Position numbers and translations under genes: made by a program
NCBI GenBank assembly: GCA_949126835.1
Contig: OX421494.1
Span: forward strand, 18,275,538-18,339,537
DNA length: 64,000 bases
From: Anisus vortex
Taxonomy: Eukaryota; Mollusca; Gastropoda; Planorbidae
Direction of reading: 5' to 3'
Notes under the pieces: generated by a model
Told to the model about the DNA's origin: nothing
Databases searched by the model: none
The model's input: only the letters and a program-made list of their open reading frames with translations
Shown here: piece after piece, positions 47,879 to 59,812 of the stretch
Layout of the letters: each line of letters opens with the position of its first letter
Position numbering within the stretch: position 1 is the first letter of the stretch

Positions 47879-48772
47879 AACATGTGCATTGTATGCTATG
47901 TCACAATTTGAAAAATTTTAGTTAACCAATGGGAATATTCACACACATTGACCTCGTGTCTACTAGGTTTAGTTTTAGTTAGTTCTTAGTCAGCCTTCTG
48001 TGGGAATATCCACTATTGTTCTCACTATTGTTATACGGATGTATAAGAGAACTTCGAGAACTAATATCAAAGCATGAGTCATCAAGGAAACTGTGCTCTT
48101 CAGCACAGTCACTTATTAAAACTCCCAGTTCGAGGATCATTTACTTTAAGAAATGAAAACCGTCACGTAACAGTCCCATAAGAAATATAAGCTGCTTAGC
48201 TCCTAAACAAAACATATTCACAAACCACTCAACAAAAATTCAAAGAAACGAAAATCCAACCTTTTATTTTCCTAGCTGTGATAATTAAAACGTGTTTGAA
48301 ATTGTAGAATATTAATTTTAAAAAAATGAATTTCAAATTTTTGCCTACATTTTTAGTCTCTATATTTTTTTTTAAGTTGTGAGAAAATAATAGGATTAAC
48401 TGGATGTTTTCCTGACAAAGACATTAAGCACAAGGCCAGAAGACTTAAGTTTTGTCACTAATCCACTCGATTGACAGTCGGGAAAAGTCCTGAAATATTT
48501 ATTTGTTTTCTTTTGACATTTCTTCTTGAAATTTGTCAAACGATGAAAATTCTTTTGTTATGGTTTACGTTCATGTTTTTATTTCGCCCTTCAGTTTCCT
48601 TTTTTGCTTTTTGTTTTTAACTAGCGTTTTGATTTTGTGTATTTTGTGTTTGTGTATGATCGCTTAGAACTCATTGAAAAAGAAACAGTCTATGATAACT
48701 GAAGCGCTTAGTAGTCTACGTAACGGCTTCAAAGGAGTATTTAAAAAAACGTTATAATTAAGCCCTTCCATT
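47879..48772. other. Intergenic DNA
   Basis: No recognised feature. Confidence 0.4.
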
Positions 48773-49263
48773 GACGAGTCTTAACCCTTCCCGTACCGAC
48801 CTACTTCTATCTATGCTGCCTTCAGTTCCGCTATATACGCGCCCGGGACTGTAAGGGTTAAATTGGCAAATTGGATGCAAATTCATTTCCGTTATATTTC
48901 CGTAAACAATCGTATAATTATATTTTCGGCATGTTTCAAATGCATTGTGGAACTTCCGGTTTCATTTTGTTTTGCTTACAATGGCAACCATTAGTATTTG
49001 CAAGCAGAGATTTACGCCTTGCTGCTGACTTAACATTCACGGATGTTGAGAAATTCATTGCACTTTTCAAATGTAATTTCAAGCCGACTACAAATAAACA
49101 AAGGCTATAAGTATTATTGTGAGGATTATGTCTTCAATATTAAAAGTGAGTAAGCCAGAATTTATAGCAGAGGGCAGCCGTTTTTTTAAATCAAATTTAA
49201 CGAATAGGATCGGAAGTGAAGTTGCATTTCAAACTTATGCATGCATAAGATTTAAGACTGGTA
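48773..49263 (+). mobile_element. THAP-type MITE family, diverged copy F
   Basis: Starts GACGAGTCTTAA and ends TTAAGACTGGT, with family blocks in the expected order: GGAACTTCCGGTTTCATTTT, ATATTAAAAGTGAGTAAGCC and CTTATGCATGCATAAGAT. The interior differs substantially from A/B and it carries a nested TTAA-flanked insertion (48785-48857) just inside its left end. An open frame at 48871-49110 has no recognisable motif. Confidence 0.65.
48785..48857. mobile_element. piggyBac-like MITE (73 bp) nested in MITE copy F
   Basis: Perfect TTAA flanks (48781-48784, 48858-48861) around CCCTTCCCGTACCG ... and, reverse-complemented, CCCTTACAGTCCCG. It sits where the family normally reads GACNAGTCTTA, so the host TTAA was the target. 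Confidence 0.75.
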
Positions 49264-49581
49264 AATTAGAAGCAGATATTCGTACTGGACCCTTACCTGT
49301 AAACAAAATATTTTTTTGCAATTTTGCCAACCAATGTTGAACTCAAGATATACTCAATGCGAGTTTAGAAGATTGTTGCGTCTTTTACTTATCCATGGTG
49401 TGCATTGACTTACATTGGTGGATGTTTTTTGAGTTTGAAAAAAGTACTTATAGCAACCGTAAGCGTTTTACAGTGTAAAAGCTAATTTTTTTTAAGTTGA
49501 TGCAATTCCTTTATCGTAAAACGTAAATATGTAATCGAAAACTTTCGTATCTTGTATTATGTAATTTTGATTTTGAGTATA
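49264..49581. other. Spacer
   Basis: No recognised feature. Confidence 0.4.
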
Positions 49582-49862
49582 TCTACGTGTAGTCTGACTG
49601 CTTTACATAGACTGGACTCTACATGTAGTCTGACTGCTTTACATAGACTGGACTCTACGTGTAGTCTGACTGCCTTACATAGACTGGGCTCTACGTGTAG
49701 TCTGACTGCCTTACATAGACTGGACTCTACGTGTAGTCTGACTGCCTTACATAGACTGGACTCTACGTGTAGTCTGACTGCTTTACATAGACTGGACTCT
49801 ACATGTAGTCTGACTGTCTTACATAGACTGGACTCTACATGTAGTCTGACTGCTTTACATAC
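49582..49862. repeat. 36-bp minisatellite, about 8 copies
   Basis: The unit contains TCTACGTGTAGTCTGACTGC and TTTACATAGACTGGAC with a 36-bp step (49582, 49618 and onward). Variants are ACGTGT versus ACATGT and CTTTAC versus CCTTAC. The period is a multiple of three, producing an artificial STCSLTALHRLD-repeat frame. Confidence 0.95.
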
Positions 49863-50046
49863 GTTGGTGTTTTAAAAATGGTGGTTGGAGGTAAAGCGCT
49901 ATGCTATAACTTTAGAGTTTCCCTACTGTCGGGTTGCTGTTTGGCACCGGGTCTTTTGTAAATATATCTCTTTATTAATTACATGTTTGAATACGAATTC
50001 AATTATATAGCCTAACCTGATCTAATCGGTACCCGAAATTAGTTCT

Positions 50047-50229
50047 TATCTTATACATTATAGACGCGTCTTCTATAAAGAAGATTATTGCGTCCTACGC
50101 TCATCCGTGGTCTGAGTCTAGTCTTGTATTTTTATTAGTGTTTTAAATGATGTTAAGTTACTGGTTTTCCTGGTTTGTTCAGGCAACCTATTCCATGCCC
50201 GAATGCCACTCGGGTAGAAAGAGTACTTA
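50047..50229 (-). mobile_element. Non-LTR retrotransposon 3' end, copy 5
   Basis: The minus strand reads GAGTGGCATTCGGGCATGG (SFFPSGIRAW-type coding tail), then the shared 3' block and a short TATAAGATAAG tail at the left edge. Confidence 0.75.
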
Positions 50230-50994
50230 TCTAATAATATTAAACGAGAAAAAATTGGGGGTATATTTGTTTGTGGGTTTGTGGGTTTGTTTGTTTGTTT
50301 GTGTGTTTGTGTCAGCGTTCTCGAAAACGGGCCCTACGATTTTCGCGAAAACTGTCCTATTGATGTATTCTGGTGAGAAAATGCGTTTTAGATCAATCTC
50401 ATTTCATTTGAACCACTGCTTGACCCTCAATTTTTGGAAAAACCACTGACCATTTCTAAAAATAGATTTTAAATTGGGCTAAAAGAAAAAAAAAGCATGT
50501 CATTGGATTCCCCATATAGCGCGATCGCGTTCAATACAACTCTTATGACGTCATAGCCAAGACGACTTTTACTTAGTATCCGCGTTTCGGTAATTCCCGT
50601 TTTAAAGCATTTAAATCGTTACCATTTTCGCCGCGCAATGAAATAAAATCAGGATGACATTGTATCATCAATAAAAAAAAAAGTTAAAGACCAAGTGAAG
50701 AGGTTTTTCTCAAAGGAACGAGATTTGGAATAGCCTCATACGGCAGTGACGTTTGAGAAAGAAAACAAATAAACAAAACTCGACGCCATAAATCTATATT
50801 TAACCATTTTGTTAAAAATAAGAACCGGGAAAAGATTCAAAACATGTGGCAATAGATTCAAAACACGTGACAATATTCATTTTTCCTACTCTAAATTCTT
50901 TCTCTTACGTCACTTTCCTATGTTGCCGGAAATAAAATCATCTCAAATGGCTACGAGATTTGGATTTGTCCTCCAAAAAATACACACATTTAAG

Positions 50995-53522
50995 CAGGGC
51001 CGGATTTAGACTTGATGGGGCCCTAAGCTATTTGAGATATGGGGCCCTTTATAAGTCCAGAATTATATGTTAGTGCAAAATATGATTTTCGGATACATAG
51101 AGGGTTAAAATGAAATACAATTAAGAAGTATTGCCTATAGTTAGTGAAATAATACATTTTTTTTTACATTTTTATTCATTCATAACAAACTTAAAATGCA
51201 AACTCTGGTAAAAAGAAACAACAATTCTTTTAAAAGGAATAATTTACAAAGACTTATTATCTAAAATATTTTCTTTCTTGCTTTTGCCAGAGCAAAGTCA
51301 CTGATGACATCATCAAATGATAAACTGCGTAGTTTGTCACTTTCTATGCACATGAGACTGAGGGAACATAATTTATCTTGAGTCATTGTTGTTCTAAATT
51401 CATTTTTTGTCCTCTTCAAGTGAGAAAAAGATCTTTCTCCAGAGCAATTTGCAACCATCATACTAAGAAACACTTAAAATCGCTTCTACATTAGGGAATG
51501 CTGATTGGACACGATCAATAAATATTACCCTGAACCATAGGCTTGACTATGTCTAACATATTGATGAAAATTCTTGACTTCTCCAACAAGATTCATTTCC
51601 ACATCTTCAGGGTATGTTTGGCATAAAGCACTAATTCCTTCACGAATCTCTTCTTCCGTAGCTTCTAATTTGTTTAAGAATGAAACATTTTTCGCAGCAT
51701 CATTGTATACTGAGGCCCTCTGTGCCCGACTTGACTCTAATGCATCCATCACTGGTATAAATATTTTGATTCTGAACTTGTCTCTTGGCTCAAGGTTCTC
51801 TAAAGCATCATCTTCATCATCGTTGATACGCCTTCTTCTATATCTGCTTTTCTTGTAATCAACATCAGACAATTTTTCCTTTGCTTTTATTTTCAAAATG
51901 ATCAAACATATCCCTGGAACCTTTAACAAAATCCGCAAGTGAAGCGTATAATTTCCTCCATATTTCTAGACTAATTTGGGGGTCTTGCACTGATTGACTA
52001 GTCTTGTGAAATTCATCCAGCAAGTACAAATATAACATTATCATACATTCAAACTCCTCCATTTTATTCAAAATGTTTATGGCTTTATTTCTTGTTTCGC
52101 CTTTCTCTGTAATGCAGCAATTATTTCATCATAACTATCAAGTAAACTTATTGCACTTGTGGCCATTGAATGTGCTTCCCATCTAGTCTTTGACAAAGAC
52201 TTTGGAAATTTTGAATCATCTTTGAAGAATGACAACAGTACTGCCCATCTATGTGTAGATGATGAAAAAAAAAATATATTTCTTGAAAAATTCCCCAAAA
52301 GTTTATTGCTGTTCTACCAACAAGATTCAGGGATTGACCAAAACATTGAATATACATAGCATACTTGTTAATCTTCAATATTATTTCTTGCATTCCCTTG
52401 TATTTGCCAGACATATTGGCATCATTATCATATGACTGGCCTCGACACTTACAAAAATATTTTTTGCATTCACTTGTAAGGTAGTTGTGCACCATCTTAG
52501 ACATACTTTCCCCATACTATGCCCCTGTGTGGCAACCTATCTCAGGGAAAGCTAGAAAACGTTCAATAGGGACCCCATCATCTGGTGAAACATACCTCAC
52601 AATAATTTGAATAACAGTGGGCTGAACAATATGGGGCCGGTCTGGAGTGGAATCTACAGAGAGACTGAAGTACCCTGTAGTTCTTAAATCATCTTTATAC
52701 TTAAGCCGTTAAATGTGATTTTGCCTTAATGTAATCGAATATACAGTCACAACGTTAATTCAGTTGCATTCGCGAAAATACTATGAAGAAATCAGTATCA
52801 ATTATAATCGTTGTCATTTTGGCAATGAAAAAGTTTAGTCTTGTTGAAAATATTTAAGAAAAATGCTGCTTTTTTAATTAATCAAAGTCATAGGCCTAAA
52901 ACGAAACATAGTCAATTATTTAGGTCAATGGCAGCATTAAAAATTATTTTTTTAGTTTTGTAGGCCTTTACATCTTTGTTCTTCTTTTTAAAAAGGGGGC
53001 CATTCAGGTTAAACAAGCTAAATAGTAGAAACCAGGATTGTGGGGGCCTTTGTTGGACTGGAGCACTTAAAATTGTAAGGGAATAAATGAATTTTATATT
53101 AAATTTTCAACGAAAGAATGGGGATGTTACTAAAAAATTTCTTTTTGTGATGTGTGGGGGCCCCTGTTCCAATGGAACATGTGGAACATGCCTAAATACG
53201 CCACTGGTATAAACTTAGAGATGTCAAGTGCTATCGATAATAGATATATCGGTATCCACTATCGAAAACAAACGCTAAATAGAAAAAACTAAAACACATT
53301 ATTTTTAAAACTACACAATTTTATCTTATTTTAAATCTTTTTGAAAACAATTGGGTGAAGAGTATGGGATGTTCCGGACGTGCGGCATTGGGACAAATAA
53401 TGCTGCAGTATATTTAAGTATATTATGACAATTGCTCACTCGGACAATTTTTTTTGGGGGCCCCCAAATCAGTGGGGGCCCTGAGCTATAGCTTGTCTAG
53501 CTTATAGGTAAATCCGGCCCTG
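50995..53522 (-). mobile_element. hAT element (ZMYM1-like), 2.5 kb, nested, perfect target duplication
   Basis: The left end CAGGGCCGGATTTAGAC and the right end, reverse-complemented, CAGGGCCGGATTTACC are inverted repeats. Perfect duplications CATTTAAG lie at 50987-50994 and 53523-53530. It carries transposase remains on the minus strand (51261-52720). The right-hand ~800 bp is noncoding and includes AATACGCCACTGG near 53200, which may be the end of yet another insertion. Confidence 0.95.
51261..52720 (-). pseudogene. hAT transposase, DUF4371/ZMYM1-like, with frameshifts
   Basis: Read leftward on the minus strand. A segment with YFSLSVDSTPD (first catalytic aspartate region of the RNase-H fold) is followed by an in-frame TAG near 52517. 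Then comes CRGQSYDNDANMSGKYKG (second acidic region, 52450-52390) with SLNLVG after it. A frameshift leads to KSLSKTRWEAHSMATSAI near 52180. Further shifted segments follow, ending in the hAT C-terminal dimerisation block with SGERSFSHLKRTKNEFR (about 51450-51395) and a stop at 51261. The order and motifs match the zinc-finger MYM-type hAT class. The usual N-terminal zinc-finger region is absent, and at least two or three frameshifts and one stop inactivate it. The damage is modest, suggesting a fairly young insertion. Confidence 0.9.
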
Positions 53523-53678
53523 CATTTAAGTGCAAATATTGAACTAATTACTTAAAAGTTATCTTTGATATTTTGTTTAAACGGATTTTTATTAACATTC
53601 AGATACTGAATACACTTTTTATTATCAAAATCTAATGTTAACTAAATTTTGATAAAAAGCTCTTCACTTGGTCTTTAA

Positions 53679-54002
53679 GTTATGTTTTAACTTTGTATTT
53701 TGCACTCCAATTAGTTTTTAATATGCTTCTTTTAAACTAAAAGTGAGCTTTCGTAAACATCTTTTAACTACCTACATGCTCTATACACCACGTGTTTACG
53801 ATTTGTGGCGATGCATTCTTCTACACATATATTATTATTTGTATTCACGGATACACTAGATAGTTTATGTTTCTGAGATAAGTAAGATTTAAAGCTATTA
53901 TCAATATCTGTTTTTCTATCCTTTAAATGTGTAGTTAATTTATGTTTAAAACTAATTTATTTTTGCACTGGTTGATTGTAGTGTAAATAAATAGATTAAA
54001 AA
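53679..54002. other. AT-rich spacer
   Basis: No recognised feature. Confidence 0.4.
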
Positions 54003-54095
54003 AATGCCAGACTAGACTCGGACCACGGATGAGCCTAGGACGCAATAATCTTCTTTATAGATGGAGCGTCTATAATGTATAAGATAAGATAAGAT
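54003..54095 (+). mobile_element. Non-LTR retrotransposon 3' end, copy 6
   Basis: Shared 3' block (CCAGACTAGACTCGGACCAC, CGCAATAATCTTCTTTATAG, GAGCGTCTATAATG) followed by TATAAGATAAGATAAGAT. This best shows that the family ends in an (ATAAG)n-type tail. Confidence 0.78.
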
Positions 54096-54694
54096 GGGGT
54101 AAGATTAGTTTGATAGTTTATATTATGATTGAAAGAGTCCAAATTGATTTAGGGCCTAACCCTTAGCCTACCGATACATCAAACAATTAGGGTACTATTA
54201 AAGTTGTGGAATACATTAAAACTTATATCGTTAATTGCATAGTTATGATGGTAAGTAATTTATACAGTCTTTAAAGTTATAACATTTACAACTTCAGGAA
54301 AATGCTTGGCAGACGAAAAAAGAATAATTATATTATAAACTTGAAAAAGAGAAAGGCATGGACACAAGCCTATGTAGCGCCCCAGGGCAAAAGTTTCAGC
54401 GACGCACACTTGCATACTGTAACTGCTTCATTTAATACTATATTTAGGTAATATCTGCCGCCAACCCCCCCCCCCCCTTTAGAAGTGTAGCCCCGAGCAT
54501 ATGCCCCCTCTGCTTCACCCCCCCCCCCCCCCTATGTGAGGCCACTGCTGATGATAGTGCAGAAGCAGCAATATTTCAAAAATTATTTCTTGCATGACTT
54601 CGGAGGATAAAAATGATTCAGTGGATACAAATGTAAAACCAAACTAAGCAGCCTATCTAAGGTGCATTAACAACAATTAAATAATAAACAAATG
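54096..54694. other. Intergenic DNA
   Basis: Contains C runs (54466-54478, 54518-54532). No gene is recognised. Confidence 0.4.
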
Positions 54695-55655
54695 TGTAGA
54701 TTACAGCAACTAGAAAATGAAACTATAGATGAGACAGAAACGAGATTGGATTATCAAAGAAAGCGTAGGACAAAACAATTAGAGGAAGAAACTGCAAAAT
54801 AACGAGAAAGACAATTGGAAGAAAAAAAAAAGCGGAGGAAAAAACAACTAGATAAGGAACTTAAATTCATGTTTCGCATTGGCTTCGTTTAACGTAGATA
54901 ACGATCGGACAATCAATAGTCACGGAATCTACAGCTTCCTAGCAGCAGGCCAAGTCTACCAGACGATGAATATGGCAGTAAATCCAACACAAAATGTTAA
55001 GGATAAATTTAAAAGTCCACAATACGGACAGATGTACTTCTTAGATTCAGATGACGCCGTCACCGAGCAACTGAAACTTCCACTCAATCATGAAATCAGT
55101 CAATCTCTAATTAATTCATTGGAACAAATCATTAGATCAAGCAACTCTCTTGCACAAACTTTTATGATGATGAGAGAAGTGGAAGAAAAGGTCAACCGTC
55201 ATGCTACTGAAGAAGGACATGCACCACCGTATGTACGGCTTATTTTCACATCGCCAGAAGGATCCGTATGAAAAAATAATAATGCATCTTTATCCGGCGA
55301 AGTATGTACTGTCGTTACATTAAATTCAGATCAAAGCAATCCAGATAACGAAATGGTGGTTCATAAGCGTGTCCAAACAAATTTTACTTTGAAGAATTTA
55401 GACAGCCGCGTAGAGCCTTTTACTTACCCGCTGTTTTTTTCTAAAGGGAGATTAGGCTTCTCTGTTGATATGCCTATAAAAACGCCTTATGCGAGCAGAC
55501 AGCACCTTACACGCTTTGAAATGACCCAGTACCGTATTGCTTTTTCACCCCATCTTACCAAAAACCTACATTCTCAAGCTGACTGTGTGTGGTTCCTGAT
55601 ATGCGAGAAATTAAATTCAATGCCCTGCATTTTGGAGGCCGTTTTTTTCAGCTAA
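54695..55655 (+). pseudogene. Helitron protein N-terminal fragment
   Basis: First segment (54695-54870) encodes a charged coiled coil, LQQLENETIDETETRLDY then RKRRTKQLEEET, with one TAA. After a frame change, 54879-55655 stays in one frame with a single TGA at 55269. It reads IYSFLAAGQVYQTMNMAVNP, PQYGQMYFLDSDDAVTE, IIRSSNSLAQTFMMMREVEE, then PDNEMVVHKR, DSRVEPFTYPLFF and RQHLTRFEMTQYRIAF. This order is the conserved region preceding the Rep/helicase core in animal Helitron proteins (the PIF1-like helicase transposons). The HUH nickase and helicase domains are missing, so this is an internal or truncated piece of a rolling-circle transposon. Helitron ends (5' TC, 3' hairpin with CTRR) were not identified. 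Confidence 0.85.
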
Positions 55656-56030
55656 TAACAGCTTATCAATGTACATTAATTAAATTATATCATTAAGTAA
55701 TTGTTCTTTTGAAAGCCCTTAAAGCAGATTACAATAGATATTGCAATGAAAAAGAAAAGAGATGACTACAAAATACATTTGTAGGCCCATACCTGATTAA
55801 ATATACTCCCTGTAAATAGTAGCCTAAATTATATGCATGTATCTTATTGTTTACAATTTCTCTATTGTTTTAAAGATCTTTGATGTTAAATATATGTATC
55901 AAATATTCTAACAATATTATTAATTTCACCCTATAAAGACCGATCTCAGATCGGTCACCCCGATATTATGCATTTATTCTCGCATAAGGGACACGAAAGT
56001 GTTTTTCTCTTAGTTTTGATAATACAAAAA
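55656..56030. other. AT-rich spacer
   Basis: Only a short perfect palindrome, ACCGATCTCAGATCGGT (about 55938-55954), stands out. Confidence 0.4.
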
Positions 56031-56106
56031 AAGGCGGCTGGCTATTATGCTTTCCACACTAGGTACAGTAAAAAACCGATGAACGCTTCTTCACTAGACC
56101 TATTGA
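56031..56106 (+). mobile_element. tRNA-derived SINE (family 1), body fragment
   Basis: AAAGGCGGCTGGCTATTATGC, then CACTAGGTA, GATGAACGCTTCTTCAC and CTATTGAA correspond to the middle of the family-1 body. Both the tRNA head and the tail are missing. Confidence 0.6.
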
Positions 56107-56109
56107 ATA

Positions 56110-56228
56110 ACATCGCCCTGGAAGGGTTTCTTTGCTTATAGGCGATAGAGCTGATAACGGGTCGTGTAGTAAAAGTATAAAAACAGCAGAGTCACGAAAC
56201 AATAAAAAAAAAGGTTTGGGAATCCCTG
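56110..56228 (-). mobile_element. Possible hAT terminus
   Basis: On the minus strand CAGGGATTCCCAAACC followed by a T-run is a typical hAT/Charlie end, starting at 56228. The opposite end was not located and the left boundary given here is only nominal. An open frame crossing it (56325-56059, no ATG) has no known domain. Confidence 0.4.
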
Positions 56229-56768
56229 CCATAGTCAACCGCTTCTCGTCCTCTAGCAACAAGTCAGACACAGATATGGCATTAATGTAATGACGCTCAA
56301 TAAAGTCGTGAAGACGCTCGGGCAAAGACTACCATAGAACCAACCGCACTCTGCGTCCATCTTTGAAATACCATGACAACGCGGTAATCAATTTAATGGT
56401 ATTTGTGTCAGCGTGATGAGCAAAGCGGATATGCTCGAAACACGCACTCAAAAAGTTATCATTTCGTGAAACAAATCAATAGATGAGATGGTAGACACCG
56501 CAGAGGTTTTAAACTCGGACCAAATCCTTGATTTATTGTTGTTTTTTTTCTTTTGTTTTTTTAAGCCTTTGGCTTTAGCATTTTGTGCAGAGTGAATAGA
56601 AAACACCAGTAAATAAATCTAAATAATGTATCTATAAGACACAAAATATGAATGAAAATTGTCATACTAAAAGGTTGACATTATTTGAACTTTGATGTTT
56701 CGTACAGAAAAAAAAAACTAGGATTTTTTAAAAGTCACGATGATGTTCAAAACATTACTGATTTTGTT
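56229..56768. other. Intergenic DNA
   Basis: No recognised feature. Confidence 0.4.
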
Positions 56769-57300
56769 CTAATGTTGAATATGTTCAAAATATCCTCCAT
56801 TTGCAGAAATTCATCGTCTTGAAAAGATGTGGGACAGATTGACAAACATATGATATGGTTTCCATAGGAATGGGTTTACGTGCAATCACTAATCGCCTCT
56901 CTTGTGGCATCCAGCATATACACTATACACGGTTTTGTAGAGCAGACAACGTTCTTCAGAGTTCTCGCAGAAAGAAGTCTAAAGGCGTTAGATCGAGTGA
57001 TCTGGGTAACTGGGTAGATACTCAACATTTCCTTTTTGGTCTATCCACCTTTCATCCATTAATCTGCACTTCCCCCCCCCCCCCCAAATCATCAACAACT
57101 GAAAAGCTGGCAAGCAAGAGTGTTGTGCTGGTTATGAAAGAGTTAATGCGGCATTGCGTTGAATTGAAAACCTGCTTTATGAAGAAAACAAAAGGCGTAA
57201 TTTGATCCATTATCTTGAGGGGTATCTATGATTGATACCTAACCTCGCTGGAGAAAAATTTAGACGTTTGGACATCGTGATGGCCAGATAATCCCCTTAG
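56769..57300 (-). pseudogene. Mariner/IS630-like DDE transposase, C-terminal relic
   Basis: On the minus strand, across frameshifts, one sees HHDVQTSKFFSSE, then a degraded PRSPDLTPLDFFLRE-like stretch (about 57010-56960) running into LKNVVCSTKPCIVYMLDATREAI. It ends NGGYFEHIQH followed by a stop at 56769-56771. PxRSPDLTPxDFFLWGxLK and a final NGGHFEH are hallmarks of a mariner-like transposase class in invertebrates. A C-run (57073-57086) interrupts it. N-terminal helix-turn-helix and first catalytic residues are not visible. Confidence 0.72.
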
Positions 57301-59812
57301 CATCCCGTGGCCATGGAAAGTCTGACGAACTTACATTCAATAAACCTACAGATTATAGTTCAAAAAAATTGTCTTAAAGTGAAAATTCATTGTATGTTAT
57401 TTGTATGTTGTAATTGCTATAGACAAATGTATTTTAGGAAACTAATTACATATTAAGAAGTTGATCTAGATAGAGAATCTAAGTGAATGTTAAATGTTGA
57501 GAAACTTTTAAGTAAAGAAGAACTAAAAATTCAAGGGAAGCAATTTACAAGAAACTACCAAAAACGTTATAATAAAAAGCACGCAATAACATACATTTCA
57601 AGCTCACCGAGAAAAAAAAAAGCAAATAATATAGTCTAAGAGCTAGCATTCTTCTGGGGGCTAAGCTTACAGGAAATCGTCCAATCCAATTTTCCGTTGT
57701 AACGGTGTTGTCAACGTAACGAGTTGGTCTGTAACTATTTGTGTTACATCAGTTGGATCTCATTGTAGACTGGGAGACTCTAAGTCTCTGTCTCGGTCTC
57801 TCCTTACCCCACACTTCTCTCACTCTATCACACACATACACGCACACACTCTCACTCAATATATTTTTATCTCTTTCTTTCTAAACATTGTTGATTGAGA
57901 CAGGCACTTATGGCATGAATGTATGATTGCGTCTGGTGCCAATCCCACAGTTGTATGATTGTGGGATCTTGTGATTATGTCATTCACTGTAACTGTTTAA
58001 TTTTGTTCTGTATTACTGAACACTCTTTTTTTTAAGAATTGTTATTATGGTAGTGATTTTTGTTCGTGTAGTCTTGTTAGAATTCCTGATAGGGTTACAT
58101 GATAAATTTATTATGCTCAATATAATTAAAGCAATCAGTTATATGTCTTATGATTTAACACATAAACACAACAGGAAAGATAGGAGGGGGGAAAATAGAT
58201 TTCTAGATATAAGGAAATATAGATGACAGATTGCTAAATTGATACAATGACAGATAGACACTTTGAGATAGTTATATAGATAAATGGATACCTGTACAAA
58301 TATATATTTATATATATAGAGAGAGAGATTGATCGGTGATGGGATTGTGTGGCCTCGGGGATATAAAGCACACTAAGCGCTCACCCGAGGTATGTAGGCT
58401 ATGTGCCACAGAAAGTGATTATGTCGCCACAATCTTCTGGCCACTGATCACAAAAGAATTAATCTAAAGGAACGATTCTTAACGCACCTGTGACTAAACC
58501 CGCTTAAATGTCTTCCCGATTAAAAAAAAAATTACCTTAAACTAGGGCAGTCGTGAAATCAGCCAAGCGAAACGCACAATCGCCCATCCACTCATTTCGT
58601 TTGCCGTCCCAGTGTATACAAAACTTTCGATGACACAGAGGATCGGCCGGCACGATAAATCCTCTGTTGTTTATTTAGACTTAAGACCATCTGAGTATAG
58701 GCACCCACTGGCGACACATTGTCTTTGAGATGACAAAAACAATTCCACCGATGCTTGCTTTAAAGGAATAAGGAAAGATAGATAAAGGCGACAGGTAGAG
58801 GAAAAGGAGACACAACTCACGTAATCGGTTAAGATGTCTTCTACCTGGGAAGACTATCCATAGCTTTTTTGTTGGTGTCAGTTTTGACGACAATTTGGGG
58901 TGACAATTTCTGATTGGTTAAAGAACTCCGCCCAATTCTGTGTTTCGTCCTCACGACTGACGGAAAGATTAGTCCAGATTTTATACACTCCATAATTACA
59001 CACGCAAAGTCACTTGACACTTATTTCTATTCCTAAACGCTTGCACTTAGGTTTCAATTTACTTCGTTTTCATTCAAGACACATTTTTGACACTTCTGTT
59101 TTACTCGCTGATACAACATACGACTTTAAGCATAGTGTGATTGGACTTATGTGACTGAATTCTTCATATAGAACTTTAATATTTGTCTCACTTGCATATT
59201 ATAATAATATGTATATGTATTGTAATATATATTGATGGATGTATTTTTCTAAGGTTGAAAGAATATTGATAGTCATCGTGAGACCATCATAACTGTGTCT
59301 GTGTCACTGTGAGTACTAAAAATGTATACAAGGAACCTGGAGGGAGAAAGTTTTTAACTGTATCACCGAGAGGACTTGTTTTGCTCAAATAAATGGAGTC
59401 ATCCATTTTACTGAAGCGTTATATTTGTGGATCTCATTTGCGTTGTAGTGGTGCATTATTTACTTTGTTTGTGTATCTTGGATGAGTGACGAGAACTGCT
59501 CGCATCCAACAATTCTGAATATCATGCTACAATTCCGATAAAGACTAAGGTAAAAGATAGGCAATCATTCTCTAGATAGGCAAGCCAGTGTTTGGTGGGC
59601 ATAGAGTGCCCATAGGGAGAGTTCCACACTTTGGGGCACGCACGGTCCGAGTGGGCGCGCATGGAATCGTGACCCTGCTGGCCACACAATTCCTTCATCA
59701 CACATGTGCATGCAAGAACAAACATATTATACAATTCGCATTGATTCCATGTGACATCTATGGTTGGAATGAACAACCAAGGGGAAAACACAGTAGCTAA
59801 ATTTAAATCACA
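57301..59812. other. Intergenic DNA, nothing firmly recognised
   Basis: About 2.5 kb of mostly AT-rich sequence with a TC/CA-rich patch (57780-57880) and a TATATA/GAGA patch (58300-58330). Open frames at 58681-58893 and 59522-59800 on either strand have no recognisable domain. Confidence 0.35.

Larger units (their letters stand above)
50684..53678. mobile_element. MITE with 19-bp perfect inverted ends, split by a hAT insertion
   Basis: TTAAAGACCAAGTGAAGAG at 50684-50702 is repeated exactly in reverse complement at 53660-53678, and similarity continues inward (TTTTT). Removing the 2.5-kb hAT element and one target copy leaves about 459 bp, a normal MITE length. The flanking duplication is unclear, so the superfamily is open. 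Confidence 0.75.

Noticed and set aside
49552..49875. 107-codon STCSLTALHRLD-repeat frame
   Set aside because: Translation of the 36-bp minisatellite.
59522..59800. Overlapping open frames on both strands, 70-89 codons
   Set aside because: Neither strand shows a domain or good start. Simultaneous openness suggests composition.
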